Source: Hetaerina americana (lineage: Eukaryota; Arthropoda; Insecta; Odonata; Calopterygidae). Taken from it: a DNA stretch of 64,000 nucleotides. A program made the position numbers and the translations under genes. The first letter of the stretch is position 1, and every line of letters begins with the position of its first letter. Location of the stretch: positions 93,975,290-94,039,289 of the forward strand of contig JAKTNV010000003.1 of NCBI GenBank assembly GCA_022747635.1. Direction: 5' to 3'. This document shows positions 1 through 10,874 of the stretch, piece by piece. The notes beneath the pieces are model-generated. The model was not told the DNA's origin and did not search any database. It worked only from the letters and a program-made list of their open reading frames with translations.

Positions 1-1481
1 AAACAAAAACACAATTTGAACTTTTCCATGTTATGTACAAATATTTGCACTCTCAAATACGAAAAATATGTTAAACTGGTATAATAAAAAAATTGAATTT
101 CACTTCAGTAAAATACTGCCGATTACGACAGTGCAACCGTCCAATAATATATGTGCAAAACTTGGAATGACATTCTAAGGTTACCATTTGAAGATGGTGA
201 ACTTTATTGGTGTATGTTTTCTGACGGCCGTAATACCGCAAGTAGTACCATAAATCTCCTCGAAATTGGCATACTATATCTCGTGTTAAAGCCATATCAA
301 TGGGGTCGTTTCGTACCCATCAGACGGCTTCGTGCAAAACCCTCTTCGGCATTCGGTACTCGCCAGGAACTACTATCGAGGCGGTTTAGACGGGTACGAC
401 TTTCAGTTCAATTTTCGCCCGGAGTAAGGATGGCTTGGTGGGACCTTCGGAACTGAATGACATTCTCCTCGATATCTCGAGGTACAAAATCTAGGAATTT
501 GAATGCGGAGGTTCTGTATATCATTACTTCCATTTAACCTCCATTTCTAAGTTTTGTTTAAATATTATTTACCTTCCAGAAAAATTATCGTAATATTTGG
601 AAAAGAAAATTGAAAAAAATACGGTCAAGTTAACAAAATCTCTGTTTTTCTTCTCACAATTTCGTAATTTTATGCTTTTTAAGCATGAAATGCATTCATG
701 TACGTGACATGACTAGACACAGAGAACAGCTCAATGGCTGAATATACCGTATAATAATTATAAATTATGTTGGCTGTCGAGATAGATAAGGTCACTGAGC
801 ATTACACGGTACATGTTAAGATGCTTTTAGTGTAAATATAAGGCCCTGTATTAATAATTTGAAATTTTTCAATAATCTGAAAATGTATTTTTAGAATTCA
901 GTTGCATTATTTAATCAGACAATTCTTCATAGTGTTCATGTGACATGCTCAATAACGTTTCTCTGTAAATTTATGTTTTACGTAACAAAAGATTAATAAT
1001 ATTCTACTGTAAAAGAGAAAAACTATGCAACCTTTCCAAATATTTAATAATAATCTGTACTATTTACATGATGAGTACGATTATACCCTTTAAATTAAGC
1101 GTTATAAAGAATTCACAAAAGTAATTCACAGCAATACTTGTAGTTTAATTCCTATTAAACTCATATAATGAATATATTAAATCGACCACTCTGTTAGAAA
1201 ATAACCTTAGAGAACTTTTTGCCGAGTAGTAATTTGTTCAATGTAAATGAATGAAGGCAGAAAGTATATGCATTGGAAGAATGGATTATCGTAATGCAGG
1301 TTTTACAGTAATTATATAGAGCTATGTAAATTGGGGCTGTAATTATAGCAGAGATTAATTGGATCTTGCACCCATGGAACCGGTAAAATAAGTGTGTGGA
1401 ATTACAAAGTCAATTATTTCATTACATTTCAATATGTTATGCAAATTCCACAAAGTTACGCCTGAGACAACGAAAATAAAC
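1..1481. other. AT-rich non-coding stretch
   Basis: I see no gene here. A somewhat GC-richer patch at about 280-460 carries an open frame of 101 codons (151-456, plus strand), but it has no recognisable domain and no splice context. The remainder is AT-rich with frequent stops on both strands. Confidence 0.6.
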
Positions 1482-1526
1482 TTAATTGTGATTTTAATGC
1501 AACAATTTCAGAGCGTAAAAATCATT

Positions 1527-1599
1527 CGCCTTGACTGGGACTCGAACCCAGATCCCTCAATATCCGGTCGAGTGCTTTAGCCACTTAAGCTACCGAGGC
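1527..1599 (-). other. tRNA-like SINE head (left arm, inverted copy)
   Basis: This is the exact mirror of the head at 1806-1878, lying on the minus strand in the left arm of the palindrome. It has the same A and B boxes, the same cloverleaf and the same T5 run beyond its 3' end. The two heads would be transcribed divergently from the 86-bp spacer side. Confidence 0.7.
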
Positions 1600-1805
1600 G
1601 TCCTCTTAAACTCTGAAATTTTGGGGCTTTTAAAGGAACTAGATGTTATGACGAAATACGCCATACGTGTTTAAAGTTGGCTTTTAACCTCGTGGACAGT
1701 GGCGCCTCGCGCACGACTACGAATGCTTGTGACATTGTATGTACGGTATTTCGTCATAACATCTAGTTCCTTTAAAAGCCCCAAAATTTCAGAGTTTAAG
1801 AGGAC

Positions 1806-1878
1806 GCCTCGGTAGCTTAAGTGGCTAAAGCACTCGACCGGATATTGAGGGATCTGGGTTCGAGTCCCAGTCAAGGCG
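1806..1878 (+). other. tRNA-like SINE head (right arm)
   Basis: The sequence folds as a canonical cloverleaf. Acceptor strands are 1806-1812 and 1871-1877 (one mismatch, one G-T), with discriminator G1878. The D stem GCTT/AAGC has a loop containing GG. The anticodon stem 1833-1837/1845-1849 carries a 7-base loop. The T stem CTGGG/CCCAG has loop TTCGAGT. The internal A and B promoter boxes (TAGCTTAAGTGGC and GGTTCGAGTCC) are intact. Five T residues at 1884-1888 could end polymerase III transcription just after the tRNA-like part. Position 33 is C instead of the near-universal T and the variable arm is only 4 bases, so I read it as a SINE head rather than a working tRNA gene. Confidence 0.7.
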
Positions 1879-1993
1879 AATGATTTTTACGCTCTGAAAT
1901 TGTTGCATTAAAATGCACATTAGCGGATGACTCCGTTAAAAGTTACTGTTGCGGCATCTCCCGCAGTTTCTTTGGAATTTTTTAATTGTGATT

Positions 1994-4668
1994 ATTTTAA
2001 TCTCCGAGTAAATGACTTCCGGATGAAAATTAACGAAAATTGTAAGAAAGGAGGAATAGTGTGATCAAAAAGATCTGTTCCAATTTTAGGGATTTTAATA
2101 TAGTTCACTCGATGGAAAAACAGCTGCAATTTGCTTGGAATTTTCCCACAATATGATAAATTAGGATATATCTAAAAACATTCCTGACAGGATATTTAAT
2201 TTTTTTAATTTTTTGCGATACATTGAATATTTTTCTGCGCTATTTAACCAGTTTGCCTACCAACAAATTTCCACCGGCGGCACGCAGTATGAAAATCATC
2301 CCACAATTTCAGAGAAACAAACCTCTCTGCTTAATGTGTCTGGTAATTTTGATCCCAATATTCATCAATTACTACACAATGGCATTGTCTCCGGCCACCT
2401 TGTTAGCGGGAGGCGAGGGAGAGAGAGAGGGTGTCGGACAAGGCCGAGTCCCGGCTTGCACCGCTCACGCAGGCGGTTCAATGTAGTATTAGCCTCAGGG
2501 GGCGTATGAGTGATCACTCGGAGGGAAAATATGCCGGAGACCAATCGATGACGCATGGACTCCCTCCGTGCTTCCGGCGTGGGAGGATCGCCACCGAGTC
2601 TCCAAAGTTGCCGTACAAATCAAATGCAAATTGTCCAGTGCCCGTGATATTTCCAACGAAAATGCCACCGTTCCTCGCCGCTTCACTCCCCCCCCCCTCC
2701 CGGCCGTTTGCAGTACCTCCTACGTCATGCGTAAACCGTGGATGCGTGTGAATAAGGATGAAAGCATTATGAGCCTCGGCTTTTGAGGTGTGAGGGGAAG
2801 GGAATGAAGGAGCTAAAGGGGGGTATGTGGAGGAACTCTAACTCGGGCGTCCATGAATTTGGGTAAATGCCAGCGTTGCCTCCCGACAATGCGATAGCGG
2901 CACGCGGAGCGGATGAGTTGACGATCCATAAGGCCATATTTTCGCCCCAACACATTCATTAAACGCTAGTTACACCTATCATAGCATCTTTGATTCATGC
3001 CGCGCAACAGCCCGGCACATTCTAAATTGCATCCCATGGCCCTTGGGGTCCGTTAATGAAACCATAGTAGTTCACATAAATCGTGTCACATTATAAACAC
3101 TCTGACTTAAGCTATTAGTCGTAGAACTGATACAGTTTTAAATTAGTGATGAAAAATGTTGTTTTTTCGTCGTGGCACTTGTATCAATTGGAGGTATAAT
3201 GTCATCCATAACTGATCTAACATCTATGACGCGCGATATTTTCCTTATCTAATAAATATATTTGACAAAATATTTCACCCACATCTAAGGTATGTGGATT
3301 ATAGGGTCGTCGGGAAGAGTTTCACAGCTTTATGGTCGTACCATCGATTAGATTCTTAATTTCTCCTGTCGTATTTTAACCTTTGATCTCCCTCCATAAC
3401 GTATTTAATGACCGTATGCACGTCTTATTCATAAGTATATTGACGTAAGCGCATCACGGCGGTTTCACGCAACAAAGATGGTAATAAATAAGGTTGGATA
3501 TGTTTTGAATCATAATTAATCTCTTACCATTCTTTATCTTAAAAGGTATCATTATAGATTAAAGTATATACACCTCTCGGAATAACAGCGAGCAAGGTTC
3601 TCACCGTATACTTCTTTAATAAATGCAATGCTATCAATGTAAGTAAAAATCTATTAATTGATATATTCATGAATTAATATAGAAAAATTCTCCAAAAAAG
3701 TTCATTGATGAACTATGAGTAAGTAAAAAGTAAAGAAATTCTGAATGACTTGGTTACTATTTTATAATTTCGAAGATTAATTTCCTAAGAGAATAAATGA
3801 AGCAATAGAATTGCGAAAAATGAATAAATCCGTGAAATAAATCATCTCCACGCAGAATGAAATCGTACCCACTTGAGATATAGCAGAAAGTTAGATTAAA
3901 ATTCGCTTCGTGAAATATACGGAGACTATTGACCACCCGAGAATTCTCCGCTACTCACCAAGAGTTAAAGAGAAGAAGAGTCGACCCAATTCAATGCAGC
4001 GTAGGTTATTTGAAATGAAGGGGCATGGAAAATAGTTGACCCCGGCAGTGAACAAGAGCATAAAAATCGTTTGTCTACGGAAATGATTCCGGAATGACAC
4101 CAAATAAAAGTTTTAACAGTTCCGACGGTTCATACACATAATTTCCCATTGAACTTGAATGAATTCATATTCATTCGCGCAGAGAAATCGACAAAAGATA
4201 TTTTGGGTGAGATATTTGACAATTTATCTTGAGAAAATTTATCTGATTAGCCTGTGGTTAAGAAAGTGAAAATTAAGTCAATACAAATATTAAACGTTAT
4301 GAAGAAGAATTATGCGAATCGACAATAATTTGCTTGAGCATGTGCATGGATTACTTACAATCTCTCAATAATTGATTATCCTACAATCACCCATGGTGAT
4401 AAATTAATCGTAAGATAAATGTTTTCAATAACTCACGAAAATTCAAATGTAAGAACAGTACTCTAATGAAGAAATCAAATTATGTAGCAGAAAAAAAATG
4501 AGGGGTGGGGGGAGAACGGTGACATAAAAAATAATGACCTTCCTGTGGATTTGGAGAAAATTTTTCCATAGGGCACTTGGAGTAGGCGGCGGGGGGACGC
4601 TAAGCTTTACCGGTCTCAGTACTCTCCAAGCTGTGGAAGTGTAAACATCTGCGCGCCGTCCGTGTCAC
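1994..4668. other. Non-coding stretch with a GC-rich block at about 2260-2960
   Basis: The block at 2260-2960 is clearly richer in G, C and CpG than its surroundings, includes a purine-rich run near 2410-2440, and holds several overlapping short frames on both strands, none with a recognisable protein. It could be a regulatory or untranslated region. From 2960 to about 4500 the sequence is AT-rich and I see nothing in it. Confidence 0.4.
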
Positions 4669-5032
4669 GAAAAAAATGGAATTGACGATCGAGCAACTTT
4701 AAACGATTACTAAGTTTGGTGCTAAACTGAAAAAAATCTCTTGAGGAGAATAAAAAAATGATTTATGAGGTTTACGGGGACTCTCCCTTGTCCTACTGAT
4801 AAGTTTCGAGGTGTTTAAAGGACGCACAGAAGAGATCCAATCAGACGTGATGAAAACCTTGCGAGAGGTCCCCAAAGACGCCTTCCAGGGCGCGTACCGG
4901 TCATCGCAGAGTCGCTGGAAATAATGTGTAGAGGCCCGAGGACAGTACTTTGAAGAATTTTAAGTGTTTGTGCAAATCTGTTCAATAAACTGCTTTAAAA
5001 AAATAATCGCATTACTTTCGGAACGCACCCTG
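4669..5032 (+). mobile_element. Internally deleted mariner remnant
   Basis: The right end reads as a mariner terminal repeat (GGAACGCACCCTG ending at 5032) followed by TA at 5033-5034. A start codon at 4676 opens a decayed frame beginning MELTIEQ. Across frameshifts one then finds IYEVYGDS, typical of the N-terminal helix-turn-helix of mariner transposases. Near 4855-4960 comes a stretch like the transposase C-terminus (KTLREVPKDAFQGAYRS, then CVEA and a YFEE-like end). The central DDE catalytic part is missing. I could not find a matching left terminal repeat. The copy is dead and old. Confidence 0.65.
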
Positions 5033-5034
5033 TA

Positions 5035-7159
5035 TTTTACATTTATGAAAGAAAGCTACATTTTTCTAGGATTTTTAAAATTAAATAGGGTATTGCATAA
5101 CATATCATCGTAGAGGAAAACATTTCGCTGAATAGGTGTCATTTTTAAATAGTGAACATTGTCAAAAAACATTGATAAAAATACTTTTTTTTAGATGCGG
5201 AGATTAGGTACACATTTTCAAAACAAACAAAAGTAGTTCAGTACACATTACAAAACAATTGTGCTACAAAAATTCTTTGCATGGTAACTGCATAATAATT
5301 TCGTTGAATATTTGGATTTCTTTGGATAGTCTTGAAATAATGAGTATAGGGATATTTGTTCATAAAAAAATGCTTAAAATAAGATCCTCAAATATCCCTA
5401 TTTTTTTGCGCAAAATTTCTAAAACATACTCTTGGGATACATGTATTTTTTAACTCTGACTAAATGTTTAACATAATTTAATTTAATTTTTTTAATAATT
5501 TACTTTGAACTACAATGAAGCACCAATATTTATAACGCTATACATTTTTTTATTACATAAACAATGAATATTGACCATTAAAAAACCCAAAATATGCTGA
5601 ATATGGCAATTATGGATTTTAAAACTCAACAATATTTATTTCGCGTCTTTAGGAATTAAGTTCCACCTGTTCGATATTGTGTCTTTCAGATGGAAAAGTC
5701 CTGCGAAGATGCCTATCGAAAGATTATGCTAGGTAGAATTACTTTCATCCAGAAAAAAGCCCGACCTAATCTGGAGCGAAACACTTGCGAGGGAAATAAC
5801 AAAGAAACACAGATGCGTGTCTTTTCTGCCAATACACTTTCCGGCTTATGCTTCTCGTTCTTTCCTTCGACGGCAACCACTCACTTTAGCCGATTACCTC
5901 CCAAACGATACATTCGATTCACATGAATGATAAAGATCATATTAAGAAAGGCTGAAGGCCAAAGTACACAGAATCGCATCGGTTTGATGCCAAGAGTTTC
6001 CGTGTGCCCTCTGTCGGCTGGTGCGTCAAGCTGTGCCCCTTTAATTCTAAGGTAACTAATGCCCATAGTTCCATTCCCTCTCTTCTCCCACTACTTCGAC
6101 TCATTTGGAGCTGCCCAATTACTTATCAAGCTCGAAGGACTCAAATAATGTTAACGGTCCTGTCCTTTAAAAATAATTAATCAACCAACGAAATGAAACA
6201 GTCAATAATACACTGCTTAATTCTACAATAGTTCAGAAAAATTATAATATTGTATGCAATTTTTTTCTTTTCGTCAAAAATGTTAACCCTAAGGTAAGCC
6301 GGCAAAACAAATCTTGGTTTCGGCCTTTTGCAATCACCCGCTTGGATTTAGCTAACGATGAGATACCGGCCGTTAAAATAGGTGGCGCCATTATAGAGGA
6401 TCATTTGAATTTCGTGGACCAGAGGAAAAAGATTTAAAAAATCTTCCAATACTAGCGCGTATGCATGTATAAACACGATGGATCATGATGAGTTCATTTA
6501 TAATATAAACTCCAAGTATCATAAAAGCTTGTTTAAAACCATATTTCTCAAAAACCATAAACCAAGAGTCGTAAGGAACCTTTCATTCACAATTATTGTG
6601 AAAACACCATCCTTTTTTAAAATAAGTGCATGCAAATATTTTATAACTCAATGTTAGCTTCTATTTCAACATGTTGTGTCTAATAAAATAGACAGAATTT
6701 AGAAATTAGCGCTGATTTAAACAAGCTTGAATCGAGATTGGTCTCTAACGTTTGGTGAGAGCGGCGTATTCTTTCACTCAAACGTTTTCTAGGGTTATTG
6801 TGAGCTCCATCGCAGCTGACTCCGGCCGCTGGAGAACAAGAGATACACCGAACCACAGAATGAAAGACATGGAGGATTCAGACCTCGAAACCTCCCTCAG
6901 CATCGAAGAACCGCTGCGATCGTCCACTTCAAAGCGACCGAATTTCCGAAAGCATGCTTAGCGTGGACACGGAGAGGTAGTGGTTTTTCGGACGATGGCA
7001 AAAAGAGAATTCATGTCGCGCAGACTCCGAAATTAGTAAAAAAAAGAGAATCCACGTCAAAACCTTCTCGGTAGCCATGACACGAAGATCCATCCCCATG
7101 GGTTAATTATAAAGAGATCCGGGCGATCGGGGAGCACTGCGACACTTGGAAGGGCTTAC
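5035..7159. other. AT-rich stretch without a recognisable gene
   Basis: Short open frames exist at 5690-5926 and 6752-6961 (plus) and 5881-6066 (minus). None has a recognisable domain. A weak exon-like reading on the plus strand ends at an AAG|GTAACT site near 6050 but is not supported further. Confidence 0.5.
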
Positions 7160-7392
7160 CTTTGGATGCGGCATATCTGGCCTCGATCTGCGCCTGCAGG
7201 ATGCTTATCCCGGGCACCACGATGGCCGGGAGTGTCCGCGAGCGGAGGAGGGGCGGTGGGTGGGTCCTGCCCTTCTTGCCCCCGCCCCCCGCCCGGAGGC
7301 CTCCCTCCTGGCGCCGGGCGGCCTCCTCCTCCGGCTCCCCGCCCACCAACACCACGCACCCGGCGGTGGCGCCCTGATTGCCGCCTCCGGCC
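7160..7392 (-). CDS. Candidate internal coding exon of an unidentified host gene
   Basis: On the minus strand a 233-base segment lies between an acceptor ending in CTGCAG (7393-7398) and a donor AAAG|GTAAGC at 7160/7159. It is open in one frame for 77 complete codons, entering with one base and leaving one. The peptide is rich in Gly, Pro, Glu and Arg at first (VVLVGGEPEEEAARRQ, then a GGGG linker) and ends in a more ordered-looking part, LRSRTLPAIVVPGISILQAQ followed by IEARYAASK. The segment is far GC-richer than the AT-rich DNA on both sides, as expected for an exon in a repeat-filled intron. I do not recognise the protein. A GTAAGT at 7443 would make a 50-base intron just upstream, which I consider less likely. 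Without a homolog or transcript this remains a prediction. Confidence 0.5.
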
Positions 7393-8249
7393 CTGCAGAT
7401 TGATCCAAATTATACTACTCATATTTCATGCGTGGTTGACTTACGTGCGAATGCGTAAGCGTTAAAGTACTTTTCCCGTTGAACGGGGCTCGTCAATCAA
7501 GTGTCGCGCGAGTGTGCGCGTGGGGCAGGCTGGGAAACCCTCCCTGAGAGCTTGAGAACGAAATAGGGGTGATGGTGCGTTCTCAATTACTGGGCTTAAA
7601 TGTTCAGTAATAGTATTACTCCCATAAATTGCGCGACAGCTTTAAGGTAGTTTTAATTTTCATATTCCTTTATATCTTTCCCCTGTGAAAATAGACTGAA
7701 TACACCTCAAATAAATCAGTCAAAATTCAGCTTAAAAGCTTTGTAGAAGATTTTGTAAATTCGAAATATAATGTACTTTGACTACATCAATAGTAAATAT
7801 CGACCAACAAAGAAAATCACACTTCTCTGAAAAATATATTGGTAGTTAATGTTTAATTATCTTTAATTATTAGATCATAACAATGCTTTAATTTAAACAA
7901 CCAATTATTTCATTTTAAAAAATTCTTTTTTCCAAAGAAGTATTAGCATTTTGTCACATAGTAATAACAAATTACTTAAATTAATCGTGGAAGATACCCA
8001 CGATTTACAAATACTGGCCTTGAAAATGCATTAATGAGATGTTAAGCTAAATATATTTCTTCTTAGTCTTTAGAACAAAGGATTTAACGTAACCATATAT
8101 GAGGATATATGGTGCAGAGTATACTTAAAAATGATGCCTTTGACGGAAAACAGATATCATATTGAAAGATGGTCAAGGATATATAACATAGCAGCTGCAA
8201 CATTAATCAATCCGTATGTTGGTTTAGTAGTTGAGGGTAGAGCTGACAT
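7393..8249. other. AT-rich non-coding stretch
   Basis: I see no gene or repeat that I can name between the candidate exon and the SINE at 8250. Confidence 0.5.
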
Positions 8250-8473
8250 GATAGTAAGGTTACTGGACGGCCATTTTACGTCGTTGCAAGTGAAATTAAC
8301 ACGGAGTCGGGTGGCCAATAATTGCAAGTGCCGTATTTGGCTTCCCAGGAAGACCTTGCAGCCGAAAAACCACACTGCCTGAGTGAAACTGAGTGTGCGC
8401 ATGGGCATCACTCAAAGTTGAACCTGAGTACCGGTAAGTAAGTCCAGCGCTCTACCCACTTGTCCACCATCAT
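8250..8473 (-). mobile_element. Putative tRNA-derived SINE (family C)
   Basis: Read on the minus strand, the segment starts with a tRNA-like head. It has an A-box-like TGGACAAGTGGGTAGAGC near 8468-8450 and a B-box-like GGTTCAACTTTGA near 8425-8413. An unrelated body follows, running toward about 8250. No second copy lies in the window, so boundaries are approximate and the call rests on promoter-box spacing alone. Confidence 0.45.
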
Positions 8474-8536
8474 CTCCTAGGTTTACTAAATAAAAGGAAA
8501 TCCTGTTTCAAAATAACATAATAAGTTGCTCTCAAC

Positions 8537-8723
8537 CTATATACATATATATATATATATACATATATATATACATATATATATGTATATATATATATAT
8601 TTCTATATATATATATATACATATATTTATATACACACACATATATATACACATATAAATATATAATATATATTTATACATACATATATTTATGTATACA
8701 CACATATATATACATTAAAATAA

Positions 8724-8793
<70 letters not shown>

Positions 8794-8818
8794 GTGTATA
8801 TATATATATATAAATTTA
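8537..8818. repeat. Compound (TA)n microsatellite cluster
   Basis: The tract is almost entirely TA dinucleotides interrupted by CA and short AAATA units, with an uninterrupted TA core at about 8727-8787. Open frames here (poly Tyr-Ile) are low-complexity artefacts. Confidence 0.95.
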
Positions 8819-8825
8819 TAATTAT

Positions 8826-8953
8826 GCGTGCGTGTGTGTGCTTGTGATCTGCTCGATTCCGCCTTCCCCACCTCTCCTGTGTTCGTCCTTCATATATGTT
8901 CGTATCCCTTTTCCTTATTTCCAAGTGAATGAATGTTTGTTCGCCAAATGTAT

Positions 8954-8957
<4 letters not shown>
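8826..8957 (+). mobile_element. SINE family B, 3' body fragment
   Basis: The segment matches, with scattered differences, the two inverted copies at 57889-58015 and 58203-58328. Shared landmarks are GATTCCGCCTTCCCCACCTCT, a GTTCGTCCTT motif, CCCTTTTCCTTAT and a GTTTGTTCGCC-like end. The tRNA-like head is missing here. It sits between two TA arrays, as do the other two copies. Confidence 0.7.

Positions 8958-8988
<31 letters not shown>
8957..8988. repeat. (TA)n microsatellite
   Basis: About 16 uninterrupted TA units separate the SINE fragment from the Penelope-like fragment. Confidence 0.95.
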
Positions 8989-8990
<2 letters not shown>

Positions 8991-9745
8991 TTTCAAATTA
9001 TTAATAACAGTCATTCCACATTACTTTTATTCCCACATGGTCCCTCCGTTTCATTTAAACGCCCGTCAAACTTTCGAGGCATCTTCAAGTCGACAAAACC
9101 ATCTGCGAGTACCGTCTCTTCCCCGCCCCTGCCCGCGACATGCAACCACCCACGCTGCAAATCCTGCCATCTTCTAAAACCCTCAACCTACCTTACTACC
9201 ATCTCCCAAACTGACGCCACCTGCACCTCAAAAAATTATATATCGCCAATCCTGTAACTTCTGACCTGCCTTCTTCGTGGGTGAATGCACGACCACCCTT
9301 TCCCTCCACATGAATAACCACCGCTACTCCACCAAATCACCCACCTTCCTTAATTATCCCATCCCTACTCACACTGGTTTCCCACAATCTTTTGATGACT
9401 GCTTCTCTGTTTCGGTAATTGAAACACTTCCGAAATCTGCAAGTATCATAGAGGTCAGGACCCGCGAGATAGTGCATATCTGGGTTTCCCAGTCTTTTAA
9501 TCCCCCGGGCTGAATGTAGCCCACTGAGTGCATCCAATAGTTGCCTACATATCCCTTTTCACCCCCTTGTTCATTTCCTATTGGTCCCTTACCTCTCCTT
9601 CCCTCAACCCTCCCCCGCACATGTCCTCTCCTCTCTCCCCGAGAACATCATTCTGACGACGAGGGTCGTGCCGTAGAAATGTCAAAGCTACATATGTGAG
9701 TGTCCTTTCTTTGTGTTTCTATGTTTTAAAAATCTACATGTTCAA
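8989..9745 (+). mobile_element. Penelope-like element, 3' end with GIY-YIG endonuclease
   Basis: Two frames separated by a frameshift near 9257-9277 read as the C-terminal part of a Penelope-like polyprotein. The first has FKRPSNFRGIFKS, then a cysteine-rich HPRCKSCHLLKPSTYL block and CTSKNYI. The second has VGECTTTLSLHMNNHR, FPQSFDDCFSVSVIETLPKS and REIVHIWVSQSFNPPG. The Cys motif followed by a GIY-YIG-type core and a closing QSFNPPG block is characteristic of the Penelope family endonuclease. The reverse-transcriptase part is absent. Downstream DNA to about 9745 is probably its 3' untranslated region. The copy is broken by a stop at 9255 and the frameshift. It abuts a TA array on its left. 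Confidence 0.8.
9277..9513 (+). pseudogene. Penelope endonuclease pseudogene segment
   Basis: This is the longest intact stretch of the GIY-YIG-like domain in the fragment above, 78 codons. It starts at the GECTTTLSLHMNNH motif, where homologous proteins have a YVGE-type sequence followed by R-x-N-x-H; here the arginine is replaced by His (LHMNNH). It ends at a TGA just after FNPPG. It has no start of its own. Confidence 0.75.
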
Positions 9746-9951
9746 AAAAATATATTTGTGCGTCACCGAAGAGCGTTCCATTTCGAAGATATTTTGATAC
9801 CCCCCCTCACACACATATATACAGCGGCGGGGACGAGAGACAACGAGGGGTTGTCATAGTATTACATTAAGAGGTAGGAAGAAGCGTAGTCAACATAGAG
9901 CAGGTAACGGATAGATTATTACTAGTAGAGATAAAAGCAGAACCGACAAAC

Positions 9952-10860
9952 TTGGTTATTATTCAGTTATACATGCCACCGAGCAACCATAAGGAAGAAG
10001 AGTTCGATAGGATATACGATCAGTTAGAGGACATAATCGCGTGTGTTCCTGCAGGGAAACATTTGATAGTGATGGGAAATTGGAATGCGACGGTAGGCAA
10101 AGGAAGAGATGGTGATAATGTCGGGGACTACGGTTTAGGCACGAGGAATGACCGTGGGGAGAAAGCAGTTGAGTTCTACAGGAGACAGGGGTTGGTCATC
10201 ACCAACACTTGGTTTGGACGCCACAAAAGACGCAGGTATACATGGAAAATGCCGGGTGACTCAGAAAGGTATCAGCTAGATTATTTCCTGGTTAGACATA
10301 GGTTTAGGAACAGCGTGATAAATTCGCACAGCTTCCCGGGAGCAGATGCGGACTCTGACCACAATTTAGTTGTTATGAAATGTAGAGTCCGTCTCAAAAA
10401 GATAAGGCAGGGTAGGCGAGTTAGGAAATGGAATGTAGAAACATTAAATGGTTTGAAAAGGAAGGGGTACAAACAGGTGGTAGAGGAAATCATGGAGGAT
10501 GGTAAAGAGCTAAGTACTATCGAAGAAAAATGGGAAAGAATCAAGAAAGAGTTATCGAATACCGAGAAAGACACTATGGGAACCGTTAATGCGAAAAGGA
10601 CTAGGAAACCATGGATCTCGGATGAGATGATTACAAAGATGGATGAGCGGAGAAAATGGAAGAATGTTAATACAGAGTTAGGCAAAATGAAGTACAAAGA
10701 ATTAAATAACAAATTGAGGCGGGCAACAAATAAAGCAACAGAAGCATGGTGGAAGACGCAGTGCAAGGATATGGAAAGCTGCAGAGGAAGGGTGAAATCG
10801 GTGCGCTGTACAGCAAAGTTAAATCTTTATCGGGAAGTAAGAAAGGAAGATCTGTGCTAA
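9952..10860 (+). pseudogene. RTE LINE endonuclease segment (copy 1)
   Basis: This is an open stretch of 302 codons covering most of the exonuclease-endonuclease-phosphatase domain. Motifs seen: IIQLYMPPSNHKEEE, GNWNATVGKGRDG (long copy has GDWNA), YTWKMPGDSERYQLDY and SDHNLVVMKC near residue 145. GNWNA means the catalytic Asp of the GDWNA motif is Asn here, so nicking activity would be lost. The true frame extends 5' but hits a TAA near 9870. Past about residue 275 a one-base shift sends the frame into nonsense, ending at 10860. Confidence 0.85.
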
Positions 10861-10874
10861 CAGTTAGATATTAG

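Larger units (their letters stand above)
1482..1993 (+). mobile_element. Palindromic tRNA-derived SINE insertion with 12-bp target-site duplication
   Basis: The inserted unit is 1494-1981. It is flanked by the same 12 bases, TTAATTGTGATT, at 1482-1493 and 1982-1993, which reads as a target-site duplication of LINE-type retrotransposition. The right half is a plus-strand SINE: a leader, a tRNA-like head (1806-1878) and a body running to about 1981. The left half (1491-1659) is an exact reverse complement of 1746-1914, with no mismatch over 169 positions. The central spacer is 86 bp. Each arm therefore carries a full tRNA-like head, and the two point away from each other. A second, 5'-truncated copy of the same SINE family at 43935-44052 (minus) shows that the body beyond 1914 belongs to the element. 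Only the outer 70 bases or so of the body are absent from the left arm. The arrangement looks like a snap-back or inverted-dimer product of reverse transcription; that mechanism is inference. Confidence 0.87.

Noticed and set aside
1806..1878. Functional nuclear tRNA gene
   Set aside because: Good cloverleaf, but C at position 33, a second inverted copy, a SINE body and target duplication make it a SINE head.
2213..2786. Several frames in the GC-rich block at 2.3-2.9 kb
   Set aside because: Frames overlap on both strands with no favoured one, no convincing splice sites and no recognisable protein.
10281..10766. Minus-strand frame of 161 codons inside LINE copy 1
   Set aside because: It is the mirror of the endonuclease coding strand; plus-strand motifs explain the region. 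The 292-codon plus frame at 59858-60736 is likewise the mirror of LINE copy 2.
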